Assembly: GCA_016776725.1 (NCBI GenBank)
Contig: JADHSV010000033.1
Span: forward strand, 1 to 37,435
DNA length: 37,435 bases
Origin: Rhodospirillales bacterium
Lineage (GTDB): Bacteria > Pseudomonadota > Alphaproteobacteria > Rhodospirillales > Shumkoniaceae
Direction of reading: 5' to 3'
Under the pieces are notes generated by a model. The model saw only the letters and a list, made by a program, of their open reading frames with translations, searched no databases and was not told the DNA's origin. This document shows positions 16,290 through 23,551 of the stretch, in pieces (within the stretch, counting starts at the first letter, position 1; every line of letters starts with the position of its first letter). The position numbers and the translations under genes were made by a program.

Positions 16290-17936
16290 ATGGCGATCGG
16301 CGGAGCAATTCGCCGGATACGTCCAAGAAAAAACGCGAGTTTGAAGGATATGACAAACAAGCCGGAAATCGGCGCAGCGACGGCAATGCGTTTTGTCGGC
16401 ATCGTTGTGGCAATCGTTCTCTTATTTTCGTCTGCCCATTCATTTGCGGCCCGTGCGCTCGATATATCGACGAACGCGCAGTCGACTGCGGACCATTCGC
16501 AGTTTGAGGTGCTGAAGCAAAAGTTTCAGACCGGCCCCGAGGTTACGAAAGCCTGCCTGAGCTGCCACACCAAGGCCGCCAAGCAGCTTCACGAGACCAA
16601 GCACTGGAAATGGGAATACAAAAACCCAAAGACGGGACAGACGGTCGGCAAGAAGCATGTCGTGAACAATTTCTGTATCTCGGCGTCACCGAACATCGCG
16701 GCTTGCAGCAGTTGCCATATCGGTTACGGCTGGAAGGATGACAGCTTCGACTTTGCCTCCGAGGAAAACGTCGACTGCCTCGTTTGTCACGACACTACGA
16801 CAACCTATTCCAAGACCAAGCTGCGCGAAGGCGGGAAGCGCAAGCTGAACCTGTCAAAAATTGCGCAGAGTATCGGCAAGACCAGCCGCACCACCTGCGG
16901 GGCGTGCCATTTCTCGGGCGGTGGCGGTAAGGCCGTGAAGCACGGCGACATGGACCCGTCGCTTAACCATCCGGACTATTTCGTCGATGTTCATATGGAT
17001 GCGGACGGGCTGAACTTTTCGTGCTCGACCTGTCACACCAGCGACCAACACGAAGTGGCCGGAAGCCGCTACGCGCCGACAGCCGCCGATACCGCGGGCA
17101 TCGACGTGCCGGGCAAAACGGTCGGTGGCCGCGCCAGTTGCGTATCGTGCCACAGCACCGAACCGCATCCGGAAGAAAACCATCCCAAGCTGAACGACCA
17201 CACCGACCGCGTGGCCTGCCAGACGTGCCATATTCCCCGCCTCTCGCGTGGCGATTTCGCCAACAAAACCTGGTGGGACTGGTCGACGGCTGGAAAAATG
17301 GCCGATGACGGCTCGGTCTTGCACAAATTCGATGAAAGCGGCCACGAGATCTACAATTCCAAGAAGGGCGACTTTGTTTGGAAGGAATGGGTCAAGCCCG
17401 AGTACGCGTGGTTCAACGGCACGGTGCGGTACAATCTTGTTGGCGACCAGATCAACCCCAACAAGATCGTTCCCATCAATATGATCGAGGGCGGCGCGGA
17501 CGATGCGCAAGCCCGCATCTGGCCGTTCAAGGTCATGCGCGGCAAACAGCCTTACGATTCGGTCAAAAACTCACTGGTTACCGTGAAAACGACGGGAAAG
17601 ACCGGCTTCTGGACGACGTTCGACTGGCCGTCGGGCATCCAGCAGGGCATGGATCTGGTTAAAAAGCCCTACAGCGGCAAATTCGGCTTTGTGGAAACCG
17701 AAATGCACTGGCCCATCACCCATATGGTCGCGCCGCCGAACGAAGCGGTGTCGTGCAACGAATGCCACGCCAAGGACAGCCTGCTGAAGGATCTGACCGG
17801 GTTTTATATGCCGGGTCGCGACTCTTTTGCGTGGCTCAGCCAGCTTGGCTGGCTGGCGGCGGCACTTTCGCTTTTGGGCGTTCTTGTCCATATGGCCTTG
17901 CGCATCTTCCTGGGAATGCGCAACGGGCGGAAATGA
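16290..17936 (+). CDS. otr: Octaheme c-type cytochrome, tetrathionate reductase (OTR) family, C-terminally membrane-anchored
   Basis: 548 residues from ATG 16290, which has an AAGGA site. Starts at 16350 and 16386 are possible; the last gives the tidiest signal peptide (MRFVGIVVAIVLLFSS). Eight CxxCH haem-binding motifs begin at residues 89, 139, 163, 203, 245, 284, 310 and 489. That number, the spacing and the family pattern match octaheme tetrathionate reductase of Shewanella, which reduces tetrathionate, nitrite and hydroxylamine in vitro. Unlike that soluble protein, this one ends in a hydrophobic helix (about 513-541) followed by a basic tail, so it should be anchored in the inner membrane with haems in the periplasm. 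It begins an operon with soxY, soxZ and a rhodanese gene, pointing to sulfur chemistry. Direction of electron flow is unknown. Confidence 0.88.
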   Translation: MAIGGAIRRIRPRKNASLKDMTNKPEIGAATAMRFVGIVVAIVLLFSSAHSFAARALDISTNAQSTADHSQFEVLKQKFQTGPEVTKACLSCHTKAAKQLHETKHWKWEYKNPKTGQTVGKKHVVNNFCISASPNIAACSSCHIGYGWKDDSFDFASEENVDCLVCHDTTTTYSKTKLREGGKRKLNLSKIAQSIGKTSRTTCGACHFSGGGGKAVKHGDMDPSLNHPDYFVDVHMDADGLNFSCSTCHTSDQHEVAGSRYAPTAADTAGIDVPGKTVGGRASCVSCHSTEPHPEENHPKLNDHTDRVACQTCHIPRLSRGDFANKTWWDWSTAGKMADDGSVLHKFDESGHEIYNSKKGDFVWKEWVKPEYAWFNGTVRYNLVGDQINPNKIVPINMIEGGADDAQARIWPFKVMRGKQPYDSVKNSLVTVKTTGKTGFWTTFDWPSGIQQGMDLVKKPYSGKFGFVETEMHWPITHMVAPPNEAVSCNECHAKDSLLKDLTGFYMPGRDSFAWLSQLGWLAAALSLLGVLVHMALRIFLGMRNGRK

Positions 17937-17947
17937 GGAACAGAACG

Positions 17948-18415
17948 ATGCAACAAACCAAAATAAGCCGCCGCCGGATATTGAGCGCGGCGGGCGGAGC
18001 AATTGCCCTGGCCACCATCGGCGCGCCCCTGTCGGACGCGCTGGCCAACCCGAAGGACGCCAAGAAAAAGCTGGCTGAAATCACAGGTGGGGCCAAGGCG
18101 AAAAAGGGCCGCGTCCATGTGGAACTGCCCGCGCTTTCCGATCAGGGGCCGCTGGTTCCCATCGGGATCACGGTAGACAGCCCCATGACCGATGATGACT
18201 ACGTGTCCGAAGTTCACATCATCGCCACGCGCAACACATCGCCGGATGTGGCCGTGTTCCATTTTACGCCGCTTTCCGGAAGGGCCGAGGTTGCCACCCG
18301 CATTCGTGTGCGCGAAAGCCAGATTGTGACCGTTGCGGCGAAAATGAACGACGGATCGGTTTATGTGGGCAAGGCCCGTTCACGCATTGTCGGCGGCGCC
18401 GGCGGTTGTGGCTGA
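17948..18415 (+). CDS. soxY: Sulfur carrier protein SoxY
   Basis: 155 residues from ATG 17948 with GAGGA upstream, 11 bp after the cytochrome gene. The N terminus is a twin-arginine signal (SRRRILSAAGG, cleavage probably after ALA near residue 33), so the protein is exported folded, as SoxY is with SoxZ. The C terminus ends VGGAGGCG, with C154 as the penultimate residue. This is the flexible swinging arm that covalently carries sulfur intermediates in the Sox pathway. The core (VPIGITVDSPM, VSEVHIIATRNTSPDVAVFHF) matches the SoxY fold. Canonical SoxY ends GGCGG, so the tail here is one residue shorter. No soxXA or soxB is present to load it. Confidence 0.92.
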   Translation: MQQTKISRRRILSAAGGAIALATIGAPLSDALANPKDAKKKLAEITGGAKAKKGRVHVELPALSDQGPLVPIGITVDSPMTDDDYVSEVHIIATRNTSPDVAVFHFTPLSGRAEVATRIRVRESQIVTVAAKMNDGSVYVGKARSRIVGGAGGCG

Positions 18416-18438
18416 GGCTGAGGAATGGAATTAGCACA

Positions 18439-18762
18439 ATGATTGACGCTCCGCGCATTCATGTTCAAAACATCGCCGAAAAAGGCGAGGTCGTCCGCGT
18501 CCGCACCAAAATCCCGCATCCCATGGAGACGGGTTGGCGCAAGGACCACGACGGCAACAAAGTTCCGCAAAACCGGATCAACCGGTTTGTGTGCACCTTT
18601 AACGGAACCGAGGTTTTCTCGGCCGATATGTTCTCGGGCATATCCGCCGACCCCTATCTCTCGTTCTTCATTCGCGTCGAAGAGAGCGGCACCGTTGACT
18701 GCATTTGGGAAGCGGACGAAGGAAAAAGTTTCAAAAAATCGGCGACGATCACCGTCGCCTAA
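18439..18762 (+). CDS. soxZ: Sulfur carrier accessory protein SoxZ
   Basis: 107 residues from ATG 18439 (MIDAPRIHVQ), with GAGG-type sequence upstream. The fold pattern is that of SoxZ: KGEVVRVRTKIPHPMETGWRKD, the RFVCTFNGTEVFSADMFSGIS segment, and DPYLSFFIRVEESG. SoxZ pairs with SoxY and has no signal peptide of its own; it is normally co-exported through the Tat signal of SoxY, which fits the adjacent order here. Size and motif order are normal for the family. Confidence 0.93.
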   Translation: MIDAPRIHVQNIAEKGEVVRVRTKIPHPMETGWRKDHDGNKVPQNRINRFVCTFNGTEVFSADMFSGISADPYLSFFIRVEESGTVDCIWEADEGKSFKKSATITVA

Positions 18763-18790
18763 CCACTCGACACCATTGGAGGATACAGCA

Positions 18791-19915
18791 ATGAAATTGG
18801 CAACTCCGGTGCGGCTTTTGCTGGTCGCAACCATTCTGTTTTTTGCCGGGCAGCAAACGACGTTTGCCGCCGATGCAAAGAAGTTCAAGGAATTCCACAC
18901 CATCGTCGACTACGCCTTCATGAAGGATACAGCGACGATCCCCGTCAAGGCCGACGTTTTGGTTATTGATTCGCGTCCTTCGCGCAGATACGACAACGGC
19001 CATATCCCGGGTACCATCAACATCTCGGATTCCAAGTTCGACAAGATGACCGACCTGCTTCCACAAGACAAAAGCAAACTGTTGGTCTACTACTGCCAAG
19101 GCCTCAAGTGTTCCCTTAGCCACAAGTCGGCTTACAAGGCCGAGAAGCTGGGTTACACCAACGTCAAGGTTTATGCCGCCGGTTATCCCGACTGGGTGAA
19201 GCAAGGTGGTTTGGCCGGTGTCAGCAGCAAATACGTCAAGAAGCTGGTCGACAAGAAAGCCGACGCCGTGATCATCGACAGCCGCCCGGCCCGCAAGGCC
19301 AAAAAGGGCTTCGTGCCGACCGCGATCATCATTCCGGACAGCCAGTTCAAGAAAATGACCGACAAGCTGCCCGCCGACAAAGGCAAGGAACTGGTCTTCT
19401 ATTGTGGTGGCCTCAAGTGCAAACTGAGCCCCCAGTCGGCTGCCAAGGCCATCGCGCTGGGTTACACCAACGTCAAGGTCTATCAGGCTGGTTATCCGGC
19501 CTGGGTCAAAGCTTACGGCAAGGGTGACAGCATTGCCGCCTCGGGTGGCGCGAAAAAGGCCGCGTCGGCTGCCATCAAGGCCGGACCGGATGGCGACACC
19601 ATCACGGTCGCGTCGTTCCAGGACATCATCAAGAACGCGCCCGACGCGATCCATGTGATCGACGTTCGCGACGCCGATGAGTTCGGCACGGGGTCGTTCC
19701 CCATGGCGAGCAACATCCCGGTTGACGAACTCGAAGACAAGATCGCCGGCCTGCCGTCCGACAAGCCGATCGTCTTTGTCTGCGCCACCGGCGCACGTAG
19801 CGGCGAAGCGTTCGACATGGTCAAAATGGAACGCGAAGAGCTGAAGGTTTACTTCCTCGACGCCGAGATCACCCACACCAAGGGTCAGCCCTCGGAAGTG
19901 GTGCCGGCAGGTTAA
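18791..19915 (+). CDS. Secreted protein with three rhodanese domains
   Basis: 374 residues from ATG 18791 with a strong GGAGGA site. Signal peptide about 1-27 (LLLVATILFFAGQQTTFA). Three tandem rhodanese domains follow. Domain 1 (about 45-140) has loop C102-QGLK-C107, domain 2 (about 150-242) has C205-GGLK-C210, and domain 3 (about 270-360) has the classical C331-ATGA-R336-S. Domains 1 and 2 are similar to each other (both contain GYTNVKVYxAGYPxWVK), indicating internal duplication. Their loops carry a second cysteine where domain 3 has Arg. Rhodaneses pass sulfane sulfur as a cysteine persulfide, so this protein is a plausible partner for SoxYZ in the periplasm. It is the last gene before a strong terminator. 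Confidence 0.88.
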   Translation: MKLATPVRLLLVATILFFAGQQTTFAADAKKFKEFHTIVDYAFMKDTATIPVKADVLVIDSRPSRRYDNGHIPGTINISDSKFDKMTDLLPQDKSKLLVYYCQGLKCSLSHKSAYKAEKLGYTNVKVYAAGYPDWVKQGGLAGVSSKYVKKLVDKKADAVIIDSRPARKAKKGFVPTAIIIPDSQFKKMTDKLPADKGKELVFYCGGLKCKLSPQSAAKAIALGYTNVKVYQAGYPAWVKAYGKGDSIAASGGAKKAASAAIKAGPDGDTITVASFQDIIKNAPDAIHVIDVRDADEFGTGSFPMASNIPVDELEDKIAGLPSDKPIVFVCATGARSGEAFDMVKMEREELKVYFLDAEITHTKGQPSEVVPAG

Positions 19916-19948
19916 GCGCACCTGAGCATACGAAACGGCCAAGAAAAA

Positions 19949-19981
19949 GGGGCGGTGCCGATTGGCCCGCCCCATTTTTTT
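19949..19981. terminator. Bidirectional intrinsic terminator
   Basis: GGGGCGG (19949-19955) and CCGCCCC (19967-19973) form a perfect GC stem, with a further GCC/GGC inner pairing across a bulged T. On the plus strand the stem is followed by A and seven T residues (19975-19981). On the minus strand it is followed by TTTTTC. It therefore suits both the sulfur operon ending at 19915 and the convergent TRAP/allA operon ending at 20025. Confidence 0.85.
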
Positions 19982-20024
19982 GCCCGCAGCTTATTATTCT
20001 ATCCGGCTGCGTCGGATTAACCGA

Positions 20025-20516
20025 TTAACTCTCAAGCAGTGATCCCAGGTCCACCGGGACCGGCGTATCCAATTGCCGCAGTTCGGTATCGACGTCACTG
20101 CCGTTGTCATGGCGCAGCATGACGAACTCGCCCGGCGCACACAGCGCGCAGCGCGGCGCGTGCCATACGTCGGCGTTATAATTGACCGCCTGTGCACCCG
20201 TCGCTACGAAGACGACCAATCCCGACAGGTCCGGTTCGCCATCGGGCGTGGACGGGCAAACGGCGACCAGCGAATGGGTGCCGTTCAGCGGAATGAACGT
20301 CTGGTTCGAGCACGAGTGCCGCTCCAGCGCCGAGACCTGCAACGGCGCCGTATCGACCGGCACCCGCATGAACGTCATGTTGGCTTTGGCATCAACACGC
20401 AGGTTATCCATGCGGGCGGCGAATTCGTCGCGTTGCGGGCCTTCGCCGCTGCCCATCAATACCTGTCCGAACGGCGCGAAGGCCTCGGGCGTCAGTGGCT
20501 TTGCTTTGATCGTCAT
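20025..20516 (-). CDS. allA: Ureidoglycolate lyase family protein (AllA-like)
   Basis: 163 residues, normal for the family. It matches AllA in the order MTIKAKPLTPEAFAPFG, ALERHSCSNQTFIPLNG, PDLSGLVVFVATGAQAVNYNADVWH and a C-terminal GSDVDTELRQL. AllA cleaves (S)-ureidoglycolate to glyoxylate and urea. The VNY...VWH core that shapes the active site is kept. It is the last gene of the minus-strand operon, 16 bp downstream of dctM. No other allantoin genes are visible in the window, so the true substrate could be a related N-carbamoyl or hydroxy acid; the context with glyoxylate-type enzymes supports release of glyoxylate. Confidence 0.82.
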   Translation of the reverse strand: MTIKAKPLTPEAFAPFGQVLMGSGEGPQRDEFAARMDNLRVDAKANMTFMRVPVDTAPLQVSALERHSCSNQTFIPLNGTHSLVAVCPSTPDGEPDLSGLVVFVATGAQAVNYNADVWHAPRCALCAPGEFVMLRHDNGSDVDTELRQLDTPVPVDLGSLLES

Positions 20517-20532
20517 ACCAGAACTCTCCGCC

Positions 20533-21813
20533 TTAACGATAGAAGAACTCGACCGGTGCCATGGGCAGGGCCGGAATGTAGGTCACCAGAAGCAGAACGA
20601 CGGTCAGGACCGCGATGAAGTAGACATTCACCTTGGTCACTTCCCAAACATCCGCGCCACCCACCGAGCAGGCCGTGACCAGCACGCTGGCGACCGGAGG
20701 GGTCTGCTGGCCGATGGCCAGGTTGAGGGTCACGATCAGGCCGAAGTGAACCGGGTCGATGCCCATGAGGTTGACCAGCGGCATGACGATGGGAACCACC
20801 AGAATGATGGCCGCCGCCGAATGCAGGAACAACCCGACAATCAGGAAGAAGACGTTAAGCAGCAGCAGAATGAGGTACTTGTTCTGCGTCAGCTCGCCGA
20901 TCTTGGCGGCCAGTTCCTGCGGCACCTGTTCTTCGGTCAGGAACACCCCGACCAGGGCCGACGCAGCAACCAGAACCATCACAGCGGCGGTTTGCACGCC
21001 ACCGTCGATTAACGCCTTTTTCAGGCGCGGCAGGTCCAGTTCGTTGTAGATGACACCGATAATCAGCGATGCCACCACGGCCAGGCCTGCGCCTTCGGTC
21101 GCCGTCACAAAGCCACCGAAAATACCACCCAGAATGATGACCGGCAGGGTAAAGGCCAGCCAGCCGTCCTTGAAGGTGGCCCAAACACGGGCGGCCTGGA
21201 ATTTTTCCTCGACCGGATAGTTGTGCTTGCGCGCGAACCAGTAGCACAGCGCCATCATCGAGAACCCGCCCATGAGGCCGGGAACGAAGCCCGCCACGAA
21301 AAGCTGCACGATGGAGGTCTGCGCCATCACCGCATAAATGATCATGGGGATGGACGGCGGCAGCACAATTGCCAGCGTTGCGGCCGACGACGAAACGGCG
21401 GTCGCGAACGGCAGCGGATAGCCTTTGCTTTTCATGGCCGGGATCAGGATCGAACCCAACGCGGCCACACCGGCCACGGCGGAACCGGAGATTTCGGCAA
21501 AGAACATGGATGCGCCGATGGTCACCATCGACAGGCCGCCCTTAACAAAGCCCAGCAAGGCCGAAGCAAAGGCGATCAGACGCCGCGAAATGCCGCCCGC
21601 GTTCATGATTGCGCCCGCAAAAATAAACAGCGGAATGGCGATCAGCGGAAACTTGGTTGCGCCGTCGAACATGACCAGCGCCACGTTCGGCAGCATATCG
21701 GGTCCCTGAACGGTAACCATGGCCACGGCGGAAACAACCCCCAGGGCAACGGCGATGGGAACGTTAAGGAAAACCAGGGCGAAAAGCCCAAGGAACATGA
21801 AGAAAATGCTCAT
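20533..21813 (-). CDS. dctM: TRAP transporter large permease subunit (DctM/SiaM type)
   Basis: 426 residues with about 12 hydrophobic segments along the whole length, the size of DctM. Recognisable signatures include FLNVPIAVALG at the start, PLIAIPLFIFAGAIMN, GSAVAGVAALGSILIPAMK, ATLAIVLPPSIPMIIYA and GLIVTLNLAIGQQTPPVAS. This subunit is the Na+-coupled elevator that moves substrate delivered by the DctP binding protein. It starts 17 bp after dctQ with an AGGGCGA site and continues into allA. Substrate is not predictable from this subunit. Confidence 0.96.
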   Translation of the reverse strand: MSIFFMFLGLFALVFLNVPIAVALGVVSAVAMVTVQGPDMLPNVALVMFDGATKFPLIAIPLFIFAGAIMNAGGISRRLIAFASALLGFVKGGLSMVTIGASMFFAEISGSAVAGVAALGSILIPAMKSKGYPLPFATAVSSSAATLAIVLPPSIPMIIYAVMAQTSIVQLFVAGFVPGLMGGFSMMALCYWFARKHNYPVEEKFQAARVWATFKDGWLAFTLPVIILGGIFGGFVTATEGAGLAVVASLIIGVIYNELDLPRLKKALIDGGVQTAAVMVLVAASALVGVFLTEEQVPQELAAKIGELTQNKYLILLLLNVFFLIVGLFLHSAAAIILVVPIVMPLVNLMGIDPVHFGLIVTLNLAIGQQTPPVASVLVTACSVGGADVWEVTKVNVYFIAVLTVVLLLVTYIPALPMAPVEFFYR

Positions 21814-21830
21814 TATTTCATCGCCCTACG

Positions 21831-22325
21831 CTAGTGTTTTACAAGCACGTCCGCTTGTCCGGTCGCTTCGCGCCAGATTTGCGGCATGTTGAAAAGTTCG
21901 GCGATAACGTACAGCGTAGCGCCGATGGGAATTACTGACTGGGTTAGCTGGTATGAAATCTGCGGTAGGGTGACCAGGTAGTCGCCCTCCAGAACATCCA
22001 GCACGACGAAGCCGAAATAGGCCAGCAATCCGAAAAAGCCGAGAACGCATGTCTCGGCCACAATTACCGACGGAATGCGGTACTTGGGCGGCATCGCAGC
22101 GACAATGCCGGGCATGCCAATGTGGGCGCGTTTCATGGCCCCAAGGGATGCGCCGTAATAGGTCAGCCATGCCAGCAAGACGGAGGCGACTTCGTCATAC
22201 CAGTCGAGTGAGTTGCCGCCCCAACGGAACGCCACACCGATGACGACAATCGCCGCCAGGCTGATCATCAGGAGCATGGTGACAATTTCCAGCACCTTCT
22301 CCAAACCGTTGCGCACGCCTTGCAT
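21831..22325 (-). CDS. dctQ: TRAP transporter small permease subunit (DctQ type)
   Basis: 164 residues from ATG 22325, with GGAG eight bases upstream; a longer open frame to 22415 would run through the upstream hairpin. Four transmembrane helices are visible: about 15-37 (IVTMLLMISLAAIVVIGVAF), 45-65, 85-110 and 125-145. The loop GGNSLDWYDEVASVLLAWLTYYG is typical of DctQ. It forms the scaffold of the membrane complex with DctM. Confidence 0.94.
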   Translation of the reverse strand: MQGVRNGLEKVLEIVTMLLMISLAAIVVIGVAFRWGGNSLDWYDEVASVLLAWLTYYGASLGAMKRAHIGMPGIVAAMPPKYRIPSVIVAETCVLGFFGLLAYFGFVVLDVLEGDYLVTLPQISYQLTQSVIPIGATLYVIAELFNMPQIWREATGQADVLVKH

Positions 22326-22361
22326 TATTTGGACTCCGAATAATTCACGAGGTTGTCTTGC

Positions 22362-22407
22362 AAAAAAAATTAAGTGGGAACCGCCCCGCCTGATTGGGGC
22401 GGGGCGG
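22362..22407 (-). terminator. Hairpin plus T-run between dctP and dctQ (attenuator or RNA stabiliser)
   Basis: CCGCCCCGCC (22381-22390) and GGCGGGGCGG (22398-22407) form a perfect 10-bp GC stem with a 7-nt loop. In the minus-strand transcript it is followed 11 nt later by eight T residues (22362-22369). It sits 20 nt after the dctP stop. Its place, between the abundant binding protein and the membrane subunits, is where TRAP and ABC operons often have partial terminators that favour the upstream gene. Confidence 0.7.
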
Positions 22408-22427
22408 AAACCCAATTGTGACGTTTT

Positions 22428-23414
22428 TTATTTACCGAGGGCGATGGCTTTTTTGACCATGTCCGTACCGCCGGCAACCGACTTACCGAACTCTTCGTAG
22501 ATCGGGCCGCTGGCGTCGATGAATGCCTGCTTGTTGGCATCGTTAACCGTGATGCCGCCGGCAATCAACTCAGCAAGAAGCTTCTTTTCCAGTTCGGCCG
22601 CGTACTTGTACACGAACGGCTGGGTGTCCTTGGCCGCCTGCTCGACGATGGCGGCGACATCGGCCGGAACCTTCGCCCACTTCTTGATGTCGGCAACGAT
22701 GTAGCCCGGCGTGTAGACGTGACCGGTAAGCGACAGATACTTCTGCACTTCCTGGAAACGCGCGCTGGCGATCTGTGCGAACGGGTTTTCCTGACCGTCA
22801 AATGTGCCGGTTTTCAGGGCCACGAAAACTTCGCCGAAGGGCAGCGGCGACGGGTTGGCGCCATAGGACTTGAACATCTTGACGCGCCAGACCGAACTGG
22901 GCGTACGCAGTTTGATGCCCTTCAGATCGGCCGGAACGTCAATCGGCTTAACGTTATTGGTGATGTGGCGGAAACCGTTTTCCCACAGGGCGAGAATTTT
23001 GTAGCCCTTCTTTTCGGCGGCAGGCGCCAGGGTCGGCCAGAAGATTTCTTTTTCGATCTTGGCCATGTGCGCCCGGTCTTTGACTAGATACGGCATATCG
23101 AACATGCCAATTTCGTCGACCTTGGAAGCCATGATTGAAGAGTTAAGTGCAAGATGAGCGGTGCCCAGCTTGATCTTTTTCAGCATTTCCTTGTCTTTGC
23201 CGAGCTGACCGGCGCCGAACACGGTGACTTTGCCCTTGTCGCCCAATTTGGCGTTGGCGATTTTGGCAAATTCATTTGCGCAGGCTTCAAAAAGCGAACC
23301 GGGCTTGCCATTGTGGCCCAGCTTCAATTCATAACCGGCAGCGAAGGCGTTCGAGGCAAACACGCCTGCAAGCACCACGGTTCCCAGTACCTTAAGTGAA
23401 GTTCCGATTTTCAT
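22428..23414 (-). CDS. dctP: TRAP transporter solute-binding protein (DctP type)
   Basis: 328 residues with a GGGAG ribosome-binding site. Signal peptide about 1-25 (MKIGTSLKVLGTVVLAGVFASNAFA). The mature start YELKLGHNGKPGS and the core LRTPSSVWRVKMFKSYGA, followed by PLPFGEVFVALKTGTFDGQENP, are diagnostic of DctP proteins. The arginine in RTPSS normally pairs with a substrate carboxylate, so an organic acid ligand is expected. Neighbouring enzymes suggest a 2-hydroxy acid or ureidoglycolate-like compound (inference). A 137-bp gap separates it from the upstream aminotransferase gene, so it may also have its own promoter. Confidence 0.95.
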   Translation of the reverse strand: MKIGTSLKVLGTVVLAGVFASNAFAAGYELKLGHNGKPGSLFEACANEFAKIANAKLGDKGKVTVFGAGQLGKDKEMLKKIKLGTAHLALNSSIMASKVDEIGMFDMPYLVKDRAHMAKIEKEIFWPTLAPAAEKKGYKILALWENGFRHITNNVKPIDVPADLKGIKLRTPSSVWRVKMFKSYGANPSPLPFGEVFVALKTGTFDGQENPFAQIASARFQEVQKYLSLTGHVYTPGYIVADIKKWAKVPADVAAIVEQAAKDTQPFVYKYAAELEKKLLAELIAGGITVNDANKQAFIDASGPIYEEFGKSVAGGTDMVKKAIALGK

Positions 23415-23551
23415 TGAGGAAATCTCCCTTGCTCATTGTCGTTTTGGTTTGGTGGTCCAACGTTTCCGCGCGTAGTTGGGAATTGCATTCTTATTATTGT
23501 CCCGGACGAAGTTCCTTAATACTAATCCCCCGGGGTAAGTTCGCGGCCCCT

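Noticed and set aside
18749-19975. 408-codon minus-strand ORF opposite the rhodanese gene
   Set aside because: It would run through the terminator stem and lacks domain features, while the sense frame has three rhodanese domains.
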